A stretch of DNA of 64,000 nucleotides from Pseudomonas marginalis (GTDB lineage: Bacteria; Pseudomonadota; Gammaproteobacteria; Pseudomonadales; Pseudomonadaceae), in contig NZ_JALJWV010000001.1 in NCBI RefSeq assembly GCF_024169655.1, positions 3,167,001 through 3,231,000 on the forward strand, written 5' to 3'. The position numbers and the translations under genes are program-made. A model generated the notes under the pieces. It was not told the DNA's origin. It saw only the letters and a list, made by a program, of their open reading frames with translations, and did no database searches. Shown piece after piece: positions 31,101 to 39,085 of the stretch; position 1 is the first letter of the stretch; every line of letters starts with the position of its first letter.

Positions 31101-31766
31101 GCGCCCAAAAGAACCCCCGATGTCATTGCCGATGCATTTAGCACGGCGCCTGGCCTGGTATTTGGCGAATCCCACAACAACTTGGCCACGTTCCGAACCC
31201 TGTATGACAACGTCGATCTGTTTGTTCAAAACAAGGTAAAAAAGCTATTCGTCGAAGGCGTGGTGTACGACAAAATCATGCGTTGGAAAGACGATGGCAT
31301 GGGCCGGATCGGGCACGCACACCGCCCACCCAACCAACGCCCGACCCTGGGCGAGCTGTTGAAGAAATTCGAAGACAACCAGATCGAAATCGTACCGCTC
31401 GACCATTTTTACCTGACGCGGCACAACGACGAACGCCACCTGTTCGGTGCCATCAAGACACCTGAACAGGCCAAACAACGACTCGAAGAGTTCAACTACT
31501 ACGCCACCCGTACCATCGAGCAACACGCCGGCGCGGACAAGTGGATTGCCCTGGTGGGGCGCCAGCATGTCAATACCACCCAGAACGTTCCAGGCCTTTC
31601 CGAATTGACCGGCGCCACCGGCATCGCTGTGTATGAAAGAGCAGGACGCGGTACCTACGGCATTCGCTCGGCAGACCCACGGCCAGGCCCATCAGGCACC
31701 CTCACCCCTTCGGATGACTTGACTGGCGACCTGCAGATTTTCGCCGGCGAGCTGTGGTCCGCATAA
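28176..31766 (+). CDS. Large toxin with EreA/ChaN-like effector domain
   Basis: 1196 residues from the ATG at 28176 (AAGGTG upstream). The first ~650 residues are mostly helical and match, by memory, the N-terminal part of Pseudomonas proteins annotated as membrane-targeted-effector or dermonecrotic-type toxins. A hydrophobic Gly/Ala-rich region (about 690-810: DLAIDIFGFVTAGLGNATRL and following) could insert into a membrane. The last ~200 residues contain GESHN (997-1001) and VGRQH (H1131), the catalytic signatures of the EreA/ChaN/TIKI superfamily, which also includes a domain of Pasteurella multocida toxin. No signal peptide is seen. The gene is alone; the delivery route is unknown. Family by pattern, function inferred. 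Confidence 0.65.
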   Translation: MTSVTLSSGSPLQPVYRLLPTALPTDSIAQVEDAPAQHEVDSNDNRQALKTALAHRRNLQTLARQLNQAARSLAPDATGEAVLRALQETLMDVDPDSALHRQTALAHEQKISLETFISSHGTYMPATREDLFDMADALINHSLSHPLGNLGGGLSWALPLSEENQRVVHDVVANNTEKLPGLPLFDSRRGALGYLLEGNPLSSAELQDPAKALEKLLDSPKAQALGLAIQAKVGGIATDTSANDYVLTAIHLGLDPESIEQPGRNTVAGFNLAADSLWGMSPASVISALAKHLSDSGKTSAATADLGARLLLARVAPQYLVKDIPATVVYGSQAWANLCIAVAAIEEQAPGKTMHMDFTEVMRNADSIAPAGESAQKAALIDWGVVNGFLYAKNDAEYDNAEIEYTREAFNAQQNELSEASKGVDSTLPSRKQMALDLLKATFGDRDDFEDRVLRINYKSNDPKAPRFGQAYSMLDITQQGLKINVQDWQVFGARATINLEAFAQFTRSPSFNIPQAFDTAFTRALDTLKQVKKYSIISAIDRLPLADRTRLNYGKITFFKENDYRTSLIPFTQDKLFHTSPKVLVHTEYQNSQQTYEFDTTTGIISKVDQSRTRRPHQYVSNEVNKIEAFHPHRSLHNYDAEEKEARYATFNTFQSQRTHYIADALIKAQGFDDPAVKQYAAGETPAEARREWVSSATNALLNVIPLRSAITNLRNGNYKDGAIDLAIDIFGFVTAGLGNATRLGKAVAGAGSTLGKLAQSGKILGVTALNAFNPLSGTGDLAVGAGRLVTSGVSAGAQGIRKLRGAANSQALLSASQQYEAAATGLFKVGTQSVEGAAVRQHGKWHAFDAATMQPYGPALDSFTPTHTLMPPTPTAQQPGRSARDHRFNPLSRPSRPPLSQPPAGQPVEQVRKTDHLPDTEYVSSIRGRPSEGHFTPSRKQATRDKFTQEMRDFYTRMTTDGQPPRPVFPNITAPKRTPDVIADAFSTAPGLVFGESHNNLATFRTLYDNVDLFVQNKVKKLFVEGVVYDKIMRWKDDGMGRIGHAHRPPNQRPTLGELLKKFEDNQIEIVPLDHFYLTRHNDERHLFGAIKTPEQAKQRLEEFNYYATRTIEQHAGADKWIALVGRQHVNTTQNVPGLSELTGATGIAVYERAGRGTYGIRSADPRPGPSGTLTPSDDLTGDLQIFAGELWSA

Positions 31767-31932
31767 CGGGAACAGAAACCGGAAGGTGTTATCCAGGGCG
31801 ATCGCAATGTGACAAAACGGATACCGACAAAATTTCTACATCCGGCACTTCATGATTTGCATCGCTCGTTCGTCTTATTTAGGTAAGAGCGCCATCATTT
31901 TCCTGATCAGGCTCTGATAAGGAGTTTTTTGC

Positions 31933-32313
31933 ATGTACAACTCGCAACTGCCCAAGGACGGACATTCACCGACCGCCGATGCCGCTTATGGCAGAGGCGC
32001 CCAAGCGTTCGGCAACGCACCTGAACAGCACGGTAATCAGCGCATCCGCCATTTGCTCAAGTGTTTTGGTTTGCGCACCAGCCTGATCCGGTTGAAGGTC
32101 ATCGACGCCCTCCTCACCGCCGCCGGCAACCAGCGCACCCTCGGGGTACGCGGTGTACACAGTCATTTGCTGGAGCTGGGCATCCCGTTGTCGTTTCTCA
32201 GCGTTCGCGAGGTGCTCAAGCGCCTGTGCAGCGAAGGCGTGATCACCCTCAATGCCGATAAAAGCTACAGCCTCCATGAAGAGGCTGCCAAAGTACTCGA
32301 AGGCCGCGCCTGA
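31933..32313 (+). CDS. Fur-like winged-helix regulator
   Basis: 126 residues; AAGGAG lies nearby upstream. After a variable N-terminus (about 35 residues) the sequence RIRHLLKCFGLRTSLIRLKV, then IDALLTAAGNQRTLGVRGVH and VREVLKRLCSEGVITLNADK shows the winged-helix of Fur-type proteins, without the metal-site histidine/cysteine cluster. Pseudomonas genomes often label such proteins as iron/zinc uptake regulator. Its target is unknown. Confidence 0.65.
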   Translation: MYNSQLPKDGHSPTADAAYGRGAQAFGNAPEQHGNQRIRHLLKCFGLRTSLIRLKVIDALLTAAGNQRTLGVRGVHSHLLELGIPLSFLSVREVLKRLCSEGVITLNADKSYSLHEEAAKVLEGRA

Positions 32314-32327
32314 CTCACGCACTTGAA

Positions 32328-32522
32328 TCAGAAGTTAGGCTTGACCTTGCGACGCATCACACCATTGATCACTACCACGGTTACCGCCACCGCAATGGCG
32401 ATGTACTGGAACGTTTTTTCGCTGATAACCCCGGTGTTCTGCAAATAGGACAGGCCAAACATCGTCCCCAGTACAACCAGGGAAATCAGAATCGAGTATT
32501 TCAAACGTTGCTTTTGGGTCAT
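32328..32522 (-). CDS. Two-helix membrane protein
   Basis: 64 residues from the ATG at 32522 with AGGAA upstream. Two hydrophobic segments (SILISLVVLGTMFGLSYL and FQYIAIAVAVTVVVINGVM) with a basic tail MRRKVKPNF. It ends tail-to-tail with the winged-helix gene. Small inner-membrane protein, unknown role. Confidence 0.7.
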   Translation of the reverse strand: MTQKQRLKYSILISLVVLGTMFGLSYLQNTGVISEKTFQYIAIAVAVTVVVINGVMRRKVKPNF

Positions 32523-32694
32523 GACGGGTTCCTGAACCTTGAGAATGTATCCACTTTGTATCGCCGAACATGCCAAGCACATACCCGTTTGCGGGGATGG
32601 AATCGGGTCGGCAGGGTCTCATGTTACAGGCGATGAAAAACTTTGGCTTGTCCGTCGCCTGATTGAACCTGTGAGTACCCTAGAGGATTTTGAA

Positions 32695-32829
32695 ATGTTC
32701 CGTCGAATCACACTGCTGATTCCCTTATTGATCATCCTGAGCATGAGCGGCTGCATCATTTTCCCACACGGTGGTGGCTGGCATGACCACCGTTACTACG
32801 GAGGCGGGCCGGGTTACTACCACCGCTGA
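32695..32829 (+). CDS. Small lipoprotein
   Basis: 44 residues. The N-terminus MFRRITLLIPLLIILSMSGC is a lipoprotein signal with the lipobox LSMSGC; the short mature part is His/Gly/Tyr-rich (HGGGWHDHRYYGGG). AGAGGA precedes the ATG. Such short Gly-Tyr-His lipoproteins occur in Pseudomonas; role not known. Confidence 0.68.
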   Translation: MFRRITLLIPLLIILSMSGCIIFPHGGGWHDHRYYGGGPGYYHR

Positions 32830-33009
32830 TCGCACTTGCGTCTCGCTCTGCCTGCGCAGAGCGAGACCGTTCAAGCCGTCACTTATCCACCTGCCTTCAA
32901 AGGACGCGTTTGGCCCGCCGATCAGCGCCGGCACGAAACATTTTGCACCAAGCTTCTCGCCATCCTGCGGAACACATTCAGCCAACCCACCACGGAATGG
33001 GCAGCCCTG

Positions 33010-34596
33010 ATGCGCAATCAGATGCTCACCTCATTGAATGTGAAGGCCCCGCCGATGCTATTTCCTCTCGTTTATTTCGCAGCCACTCATACCCACACGC
33101 CACAACCTGCCCCTCGCGATAAACCCTCGCCTTACGATCCCCCATCAGATCTGACGCCAGACGGCAGTAACCGCAGAAAACACCCGCTGCACACTGACGG
33201 CGAGGTGACAATCAGTCGACTCATTGACTGGGATACATCGGACCCCGAAAAGCTGAAGATTAAGAGCAATTGGCTTTTAGTGGAAAGCGGTAACCAATCG
33301 GACCGTATCCATGTACGCAGTTGGCCCGGCGACAAGCTGCAAATCCTGATCAACGACAAGCCCTATTTTTTCGACATCAAAGAAAAACAGGGCCCGGAGC
33401 AGCACCTCTGGATCGAAACCCGAGGGGGCGATGACACGGTAATAATCGACGATGACGTCAAGCTTCGTGTTGACGTTGAAGGTGGCGATGGCAACGACTA
33501 CATCCGGGCAGGCGGAGGTCGGAGCAGACTCTATGGCGGGAACGGCAAGGACTTCCTGCAACTGGGCAGTGGTCTCGGCTATGCCGAGGGCAATGACGGC
33601 GACGACACCATCCTTGGGGGAAGCGGCCATGCCGTGATGTATGGCAATAAGGGTATGGATCTGCTCATTGCCGGCGACGGTCCCGCCACCAAGCAGAGTT
33701 ATCTGGACGGTGGCGACAACGAAGATGTACTCGTCTCAGGCAGCGGGCATACGGTTTCACATGGCGGCAATGACGATGACCTTCTTATAGGGCGTGACAG
33801 TACCACCTTCTATACAGGGAAAGGCCACGACACCATTTTGAATAATCAGCGCAAGGACCGTATCTACGCCAACGCCAGTGATCATTTCGACCGTACCCAA
33901 GGCTCGGCTTTCACCGAGGTGAAACCCAGCAACGCCGGCGAGCAGGCGTTCATCGTGAAAGACGGGCACCTGGAGTTCAAACAACGGGTAACCGACGACC
34001 TCGAATTCCTGCGCAGTTCGCCGCTAGGCCAACAGACCCTTGCCAAAATGGATGAACTCGCCGTGCTGAACGGCGGCAAAGTCACCATCGAACGAATTTC
34101 CTCGGGCGAGTCGTCATACCGGTTTTGGAGAACTGATCAGGACGCGCTGACACCTGAGGCACAAGATGCTCTCCCCCCATCGGATTGGGGAGTCATCCAA
34201 AATGGCGCGGCCGGCTTGGGCGCCAATAGCGCCCAGATTTTTTTTGACCCCCAAAGTACCCTGGAGAGTGCTGACGGCATCTTTACAGTGATTCCCGTAA
34301 CCACCCTCTTTCACGAAATCGGGCATGCCTACAATGGCGCCACCGGCACGCTCCTGGCGGGCGAGAGTACCGAACGTCGGGAATCAGGCATATCGGACGT
34401 CGTCTCGCATCAAGAATACCAAGTCGTTGGCCTGCCCAGCGATGACGAACCTTTTGACTTCGATAACGACCCCGCCACGCCACCAAGCACCATTAATCCA
34501 AAACCCTTCACCGAGAACGGTTTGACCGAAGAAATGGGTAAACCGCTTAGGAAAAAATACCTATTTGAAACCAGTGCTCAGGGGGACGGTCTCTAG
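33010..34596 (+). CDS. RTX-repeat protein with M91-like metallopeptidase
   Basis: 528 residues if started at the ATG at 33010; the exact start is uncertain because the frame is open upstream to about 32836 and ribosome sites are weak. Residues about 158-275 form Gly/Asp-rich calcium-binding repeats (GGDGNDYIRAGGG, YGGNGKDFLQLG, EGNDGDDTILGG). Near residue 435 stands HEIGHAY (His435, Glu436, His439), the HExxH zinc motif of M91 peptidases such as NleD/HopH1, followed by Glu-rich sequence (AGESTERRESG). RTX repeats suggest type I secretion, whereas HopH1/NleD are type III effectors, so the combination is unusual. No type I transporter is next to it. Likely a host-targeted toxin. Confidence 0.72.
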   Translation: MRNQMLTSLNVKAPPMLFPLVYFAATHTHTPQPAPRDKPSPYDPPSDLTPDGSNRRKHPLHTDGEVTISRLIDWDTSDPEKLKIKSNWLLVESGNQSDRIHVRSWPGDKLQILINDKPYFFDIKEKQGPEQHLWIETRGGDDTVIIDDDVKLRVDVEGGDGNDYIRAGGGRSRLYGGNGKDFLQLGSGLGYAEGNDGDDTILGGSGHAVMYGNKGMDLLIAGDGPATKQSYLDGGDNEDVLVSGSGHTVSHGGNDDDLLIGRDSTTFYTGKGHDTILNNQRKDRIYANASDHFDRTQGSAFTEVKPSNAGEQAFIVKDGHLEFKQRVTDDLEFLRSSPLGQQTLAKMDELAVLNGGKVTIERISSGESSYRFWRTDQDALTPEAQDALPPSDWGVIQNGAAGLGANSAQIFFDPQSTLESADGIFTVIPVTTLFHEIGHAYNGATGTLLAGESTERRESGISDVVSHQEYQVVGLPSDDEPFDFDNDPATPPSTINPKPFTENGLTEEMGKPLRKKYLFETSAQGDGL

Positions 34597-34820
34597 AACA
34601 CGCTTCACACACCGGCCAGTCAGCCATATCAACAACCTCAACCACGGCTGCCGAGCAGCAAAACGCTGTGACCGAGTGGATCAACCGCAGCATGGTCCAT
34701 ATCCGACATATGGTCGAAGAGCGGGTGCAAAGCGGCCATGCCACTGAAACCAATACGCAAAGCCTGCTCAACGCCAATGCCTGGGTGATCGCGCTGATGA
34801 GCCGCTTCAAGGTGCAGTGA
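34597..34820 (+). pseudogene. Possible gene relic after metallopeptidase
   Basis: Downstream of the M91 gene a different frame is open for about 74 codons to TGA at 34820 and reads a protein-like sequence (EQQNAVTEWINRSMVHIRHM, then TNTQSLLNANAWVIALMSRF) with no start codon of quality before 34692. It may be a truncated or frame-shifted small effector or secretion gene. Low confidence. Confidence 0.3.
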
Positions 34821-34910
34821 TAAATTAATGAGACACTCCCGTGCAATGCATGGGAGTAGGTCTATTCTGACAGCTTGCGGTGCATAGTTTCGCCACACAG
34901 GAGGTGTTCC

Positions 34911-35372
34911 ATGCGCGCTGTCGAGCAGTCGGTCCGCTTGGAGCGGATCAGTCAGGAGCGCTTTATCCAAGCCCCTATCGAGGCTGTCTACAACTATGTG
35001 ACCCAGCCTGATCGCTGGCACGAATGGCACCCCACCTCCCTCAGCGCCGACACCGGCACCACCGGCTCACTCCCCGCCGGCGCGCGCTTTACCGAGATGA
35101 TCGACCTGCTGGGCGTGCGGGTGCCCATGAGCTACCGCGTGCAGATCGCCCGCCCCCCGGAAGAATTCAAGGCGGTGTTCACCTCCCTGGCCGTCGACGG
35201 CTCGATTCACTACAGCCTGCAGGCCTGTCGTGACGGCACGCTGTTCAAGCGCGTGTTGACCTATGAAACCGAACTGCAACTCGCCGGCTTGCACGAGCGC
35301 ATGGCGGAGCTGTCCACGGTCGCGCTGGACCGGCTCAAGCAGCGCTTGGAAAACCCCGCCGTCGTAAAATAA
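34911..35372 (+). CDS. SRPBCC-fold (polyketide cyclase-like) protein
   Basis: 153 residues, with AGGAGGTG at the ATG. The pattern ISQERFIQAPIEAVYNYVTQ, then PDRWHEWHPTSLSAD and ELSTVALDRLKQRLENP is the START/SRPBCC helix-grip fold: an N-terminal strand and PDRWHEW loop, sheet, and a long C-terminal helix. Members bind hydrophobic ligands. No catalytic partner can be named. It stands alone between the toxin genes and the GntR regulator. Confidence 0.75.
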   Translation: MRAVEQSVRLERISQERFIQAPIEAVYNYVTQPDRWHEWHPTSLSADTGTTGSLPAGARFTEMIDLLGVRVPMSYRVQIARPPEEFKAVFTSLAVDGSIHYSLQACRDGTLFKRVLTYETELQLAGLHERMAELSTVALDRLKQRLENPAVVK

Positions 35373-35492
35373 GCCAACATGCCATCGAGCTTCAGCGCGG
35401 CCGCGTTGCGCCGTAGTATCGACTGCAAGCCTACCGACTCAACGAGCAGACAGATCCGACACCCTCTTGACAAGGTAAAACCGCAACCTCTA

Positions 35493-35503
35493 TTGTCTGA
35501 CAA
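35493..35503. promoter_or_regulatory. GntR operator, upstream of regulator
   Basis: TTGTCTGACAA is a perfect palindrome 21 bases before the regulator start. A second near-identical site (TAGTCTGACAA) lies before lhgO; both continue as CCTGA. This is the form of FadR/LldR-type operators. Confidence 0.7.
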
Positions 35504-35524
35504 CCTGACTACTAAGGTTTTCCC

Positions 35525-36235
35525 ATGCTTGAGCTCCAGCGCCCTGACTCGCTCGTTGTACGGGTTGTCAGCGCCATCCGCGCCGAAATCGATTCTGGCC
35601 AATTGGCGCCCGAGTCGCGTTTGCCCACCGAACAGCAACTGGCTGAACAACTGAACGTCAGCCGTTCGGTGGTGCGCGAAGCGATTGCCCAGCTCAAGGC
35701 CGACGGCGTGCTGACGGCCAAGCGCGGCCTGGGCTCATTTATCTCGCAAACCCCTACGGGCACGGTGTTTCGCTTCCCGGAAAAAAACGGTCGCCGTCCA
35801 GATCTGGCGCAAATGTTCGAAGTGCGCCTGTGGATCGAAACCCAGGCCGCCTCGATCGCCGCCCAACGCCGTGACGCCGGCGACCTGCAACGCATGCAGA
35901 AGGCGCTGCAGGAAATGCACGACCAGCGCGCCGACTTCGAGGCCGCCGCCCTCGCCGATGTCGAGTTTCACCGCGCCATCGCCGAAGCCAGCAAGAATGA
36001 CTACTTTGTCGCCTTCCACGACTTTCTGCGCAGCCAGTTGGCCAGTGCGCGCAAAACCGCCTGGGAAAACTCGGCGTCGCGTTTTGCCAGTGGCTCGGCC
36101 GACGCCACCCAGGAACACCAGGCGCTGTACCAGGCCATCGCCGATGGTGATGCTCAAGCGGCCGCAGCCAATGCTGAAGCGCACCTGCGCGCAGCGGCCA
36201 AACGCCTGCAACTTGAGCTGCCTGCCACGAACTGA
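35525..36235 (+). CDS. GntR/FadR-family regulator of lhgO
   Basis: 236 residues. N-terminal winged helix-turn-helix (ESRLPTEQQLAEQLNVSRS, VVREAIAQLKADGVL) followed by a helical FCD ligand-binding domain (about 90-225) with the QRMQKALQEMHDQ helix and a metal-type Asp/His pattern (LADVEFHRAIAEAS). Such regulators bind hydroxy- or dicarboxylic acids. It lies directly before lhgO with its own operator and a terminator after it; autoregulation and control of lhgO are suggested by the matching palindromes. The ligand may be L-2-hydroxyglutarate, which is inference. Confidence 0.85.
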   Translation: MLELQRPDSLVVRVVSAIRAEIDSGQLAPESRLPTEQQLAEQLNVSRSVVREAIAQLKADGVLTAKRGLGSFISQTPTGTVFRFPEKNGRRPDLAQMFEVRLWIETQAASIAAQRRDAGDLQRMQKALQEMHDQRADFEAAALADVEFHRAIAEASKNDYFVAFHDFLRSQLASARKTAWENSASRFASGSADATQEHQALYQAIADGDAQAAAANAEAHLRAAAKRLQLELPATN

Positions 36236-36254
36236 ATGATCCAAGCTTTCTGCA

Positions 36255-36280
36255 GCGTGCCTCGGGCACGCCATTTTTTT
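36255..36280 (+). terminator. Terminator after GntR gene
   Basis: GCGTGCC-TCG-GGCACGC hairpin (7 bp) followed by CA and seven T residues. Confidence 0.85.
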
Positions 36281-36291
36281 AACAAAAACAT

Positions 36292-36302
36292 TAGTCTGAC
36301 AA
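36292..36302. promoter_or_regulatory. GntR operator, upstream of lhgO
   Basis: TAGTCTGACAA, one base from the palindrome at 35493 and followed by the same CCTGA. It is about 45 bases before the lhgO start. Confidence 0.7.
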
Positions 36303-36347
36303 CCTGATAAGCAGACTGAAATGTGCAGCCCCTAGGTACTCCAAACC

Positions 36348-37541
36348 ATGATTTATGACTTCTGCATCATCGGCGGTGGCATCGTCGGCCTGGCCACTGC
36401 GATGGAGCTGCTCAAACGTCAGCCCAACGCTTCACTGGTGATCCTGGAAAAAGAAGCCACGCTGGCCAAGCACCAGACCGGGCATAACAGCGGGGTGATT
36501 CACGCCGGCATCTACTACGCCCCCGGCAGCCTCAAGGCCGATTTGTGTAAACGCGGGGCCGAGGCCACCAAACGGTTTTGCCGCGAACACGGGATCAAGT
36601 TCGAGGTGTGCGGCAAGTTGCTGGTGGCCTCCACACCTCTGGAAATGCAGCGGATGGAGGCACTCTATGCGCGTTCGCAGTTAAATCACCTGAAGGTCGA
36701 ACGCCTGGACGCCGACCAACTGCGCCAGCGCGAGCCCAACATCATCGGTCTGGGCGGCTTGTTTCTCGATGCGACCGGCATTGTCGATTACCGCGAAGTC
36801 TGCGAAACCATGGCCCAGGTGATTCGCCGACAAGGCGGTGAAATCTGCCTGGAGCGCACCGTCACCGCGATTTCGGAAGACACCGACAAGGTCACCGTCA
36901 ACACCCGCGGCGAAGCCTGGCAAGCCAGGCACCTGGTGGTCTGCGCCGGCCTGCAGTCGGATCGGCTGGCGACAATGGCCGGGGTCAAGATCGACCACCA
37001 GATCATTCCCTTTCGCGGCGAGTACTTCCGCCTGCCGGCGTCGAAGAACAACCTCGTCAACCACCTGATCTACCCGATCCCAGACCCGGAACTGCCGTTC
37101 CTCGGCGTTCACCTGACGCGGATGATCGACGGCAGCATCACGGTCGGCCCCAACGCCGTGCTGGGCCTGGGCCGGGAGAACTACCGCAAGTTCTCGATCA
37201 ACTGGCGCGACGTGGCGCAGTACGCCAGCTTCCCCGGTTTCTGGAAAACCCTCTGGCAGAACCTGGGGTCGGGCAGCGTCGAGATGAAGAACTCACTGTT
37301 CAAGTCCGGCTACCTGGAGCAATGCCGCAAGTACTGCCCGTCGTTGAACCTCGACGATTTACTGCCCTATGAAGCGGGCATCCGCGCCCAGGCCGTGATG
37401 CGCGACGGCAGCCTGGTCCACGACTTTCTGTTCGCCCAGACGCCCCGCATGCTCCACGTCTGCAACGCGCCCTCACCCGCGGCGACCTCGGCGATTCCCA
37501 TCGGCGAAATGATCGCCGATCGCATGTTCACACCCAGCTGA
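36348..37541 (+). CDS. lhgO: L-2-hydroxyglutarate oxidase LhgO
   Basis: 397 residues, the family length. FAD-binding GGGIVGLATAMELL at the N-terminus, then the LhgO pattern LEKEATLAKHQTGHNSGVIH, AGIYYAPGSLKADLCKRG, FCREHGIKFEVCGKLLVA and FRGEYFRLP. The enzyme oxidises L-2-hydroxyglutarate to 2-oxoglutarate, feeding electrons to the respiratory chain; the substrate arises from lysine/glutarate breakdown or metabolic side reactions. Adjacent to its regulator and to an MHS transporter, which suggests uptake or export of the substrate. Confidence 0.9.
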   Translation: MIYDFCIIGGGIVGLATAMELLKRQPNASLVILEKEATLAKHQTGHNSGVIHAGIYYAPGSLKADLCKRGAEATKRFCREHGIKFEVCGKLLVASTPLEMQRMEALYARSQLNHLKVERLDADQLRQREPNIIGLGGLFLDATGIVDYREVCETMAQVIRRQGGEICLERTVTAISEDTDKVTVNTRGEAWQARHLVVCAGLQSDRLATMAGVKIDHQIIPFRGEYFRLPASKNNLVNHLIYPIPDPELPFLGVHLTRMIDGSITVGPNAVLGLGRENYRKFSINWRDVAQYASFPGFWKTLWQNLGSGSVEMKNSLFKSGYLEQCRKYCPSLNLDDLLPYEAGIRAQAVMRDGSLVHDFLFAQTPRMLHVCNAPSPAATSAIPIGEMIADRMFTPS

Positions 37542-37623
37542 TACCGCTTCCCCGGCCTCACCCGGACCAACGCAACAAGCGTCACTTTGACAATAAATAT
37601 AATGACTCAGAAGGAAGTACAGA

Positions 37624-38949
37624 ATGACGGCAACACCGCATACCGCTGCCCCGGAAACGCCGGCACACAGCAAAAAACGCCTGCGCAAAGTCGCCGCCGC
37701 CACGATCTTCGGATCGATGCTGGAGTGGTACGACTTTTACCTGTACGCCACCATGGCGGCCATCGTGTTCTCGAAGATTTTCTTTGATAACAGCGACCCG
37801 AAAACCGCCTCGCTCATGGCCTTTTCCACCTTTGCCATCGGCTTTATCGCTCGGCCGTTCGGCGGCATTCTGTTCGGCTACCTGGGCGACAAGTTCGGCC
37901 GAAAACAAGTGCTGGTATTGACCTTCTGCATGATGGGCGTATGTACCACGCTGATCGGCCTGATCCCCAGCTATGCCTCCATCGGCATCTGGGCGCCGAT
38001 CATCCTGGTGTTTATCCGGATCATCCAGGGGCTGGGCGCCGGGGCCGAGTTGTCGGGCGCGGCGGTCACTTCCTACGAGCACGCATCGGAAGGCAAGCGC
38101 GGCAGCCAGGGCGCCTGGCCGGCGCTGGGCCTGAACCTGGGCCTGCTGCTGTCTTCGTTGACCGTGTACCTGCTGACCATCAACGGCAACGACTTCATGC
38201 TGGCAGGCGGCTGGCGCATCCCGTTCATCTGCAGCATCGCGTTGGTCGGCGTCGGCCTGTGGGTGCGCAACAGCATTCCGGAAACCCCGGAGTTCAAGGA
38301 GTTGAGCCAGACAGCTGCGGCCGCCAAGCCTTCGCCGCTCAAAGCGCTGTTCAAGAACGATCTCAAGGGGTTGGCGGTGGTGTTCTTCGTAGCCATTGGC
38401 TACAACGCCTTAAGCTATATCTTCAAGACGTTTTCCCTGGCCTACCTGACTCAGTTCAAAGGCGTCGATGTGCACGTCACGTCGCTGTCGGTGACCATTG
38501 CCAGCCTGATCGCCATCGTCGCGGTGCCGTGCTTCGGCTGGCTGTGCGACAAATGGAGCAGCAAAAAAGTACTGGTACTCGGCGGCGTCTGCTCGCTGTT
38601 GTTTGCCTACCCGTTCCTGGCCCTGCTCGATACCGGCGAAAGCTTGATGATCTACATTGCCATCGGCGTCGGCACCGGCCTGCTCGCCCCCATGATGTTC
38701 GCGCCCCAGGGCTCGTTCTTAAGCCGTCAATTCCCCACCCAGACGCGTTCCTCGGGCTTCGGCACCGGCCGCGAAATCGGCACCGCTATCGCCGGCGGCC
38801 TGGCGCCGCTGGGTGCCTTGTCCCTGGTGGCCGCGTCACCGACCCACGCTACGGGTGGTGTGGTGATTATCCTCACGATCGCGGCACTGCTGGTGGTGGT
38901 GTTCGCCCTGTGCGACCAGGGCCGTAAACACTCGACCTTCAAGAACTGA
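37624..38949 (+). CDS. MHS-family metabolite:proton symporter
   Basis: 441 residues, twelve predicted membrane segments of a major facilitator. The MHS features are visible: FGSMLEWYDFYLYA at the start, GYLGDKFGRKQVLVL (RxG signature between helices 2 and 3), GAGAELSGAAVTSYEHA. AAGGAAG precedes the ATG. The relation to KgtP/ShiA/PcaK-type carriers means organic acid uptake. It follows lhgO by 82 bases, so 2-hydroxyglutarate or 2-oxoglutarate is a plausible substrate; unproven. Confidence 0.85.
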   Translation: MTATPHTAAPETPAHSKKRLRKVAAATIFGSMLEWYDFYLYATMAAIVFSKIFFDNSDPKTASLMAFSTFAIGFIARPFGGILFGYLGDKFGRKQVLVLTFCMMGVCTTLIGLIPSYASIGIWAPIILVFIRIIQGLGAGAELSGAAVTSYEHASEGKRGSQGAWPALGLNLGLLLSSLTVYLLTINGNDFMLAGGWRIPFICSIALVGVGLWVRNSIPETPEFKELSQTAAAAKPSPLKALFKNDLKGLAVVFFVAIGYNALSYIFKTFSLAYLTQFKGVDVHVTSLSVTIASLIAIVAVPCFGWLCDKWSSKKVLVLGGVCSLLFAYPFLALLDTGESLMIYIAIGVGTGLLAPMMFAPQGSFLSRQFPTQTRSSGFGTGREIGTAIAGGLAPLGALSLVAASPTHATGGVVIILTIAALLVVVFALCDQGRKHSTFKN

Positions 38950-39085
38950 GCGAGAAACGTCGGCCAGACGTCGGCCCATGCCCCTGCGCATGACCGACGT
39001 CAAGGCCGCCCTTCGCGTAACCGGATACCCTGAAAAACGAGAGATGAGCACTCACTCACCCCCGAAGAAACCCTAGGAGTACCCG

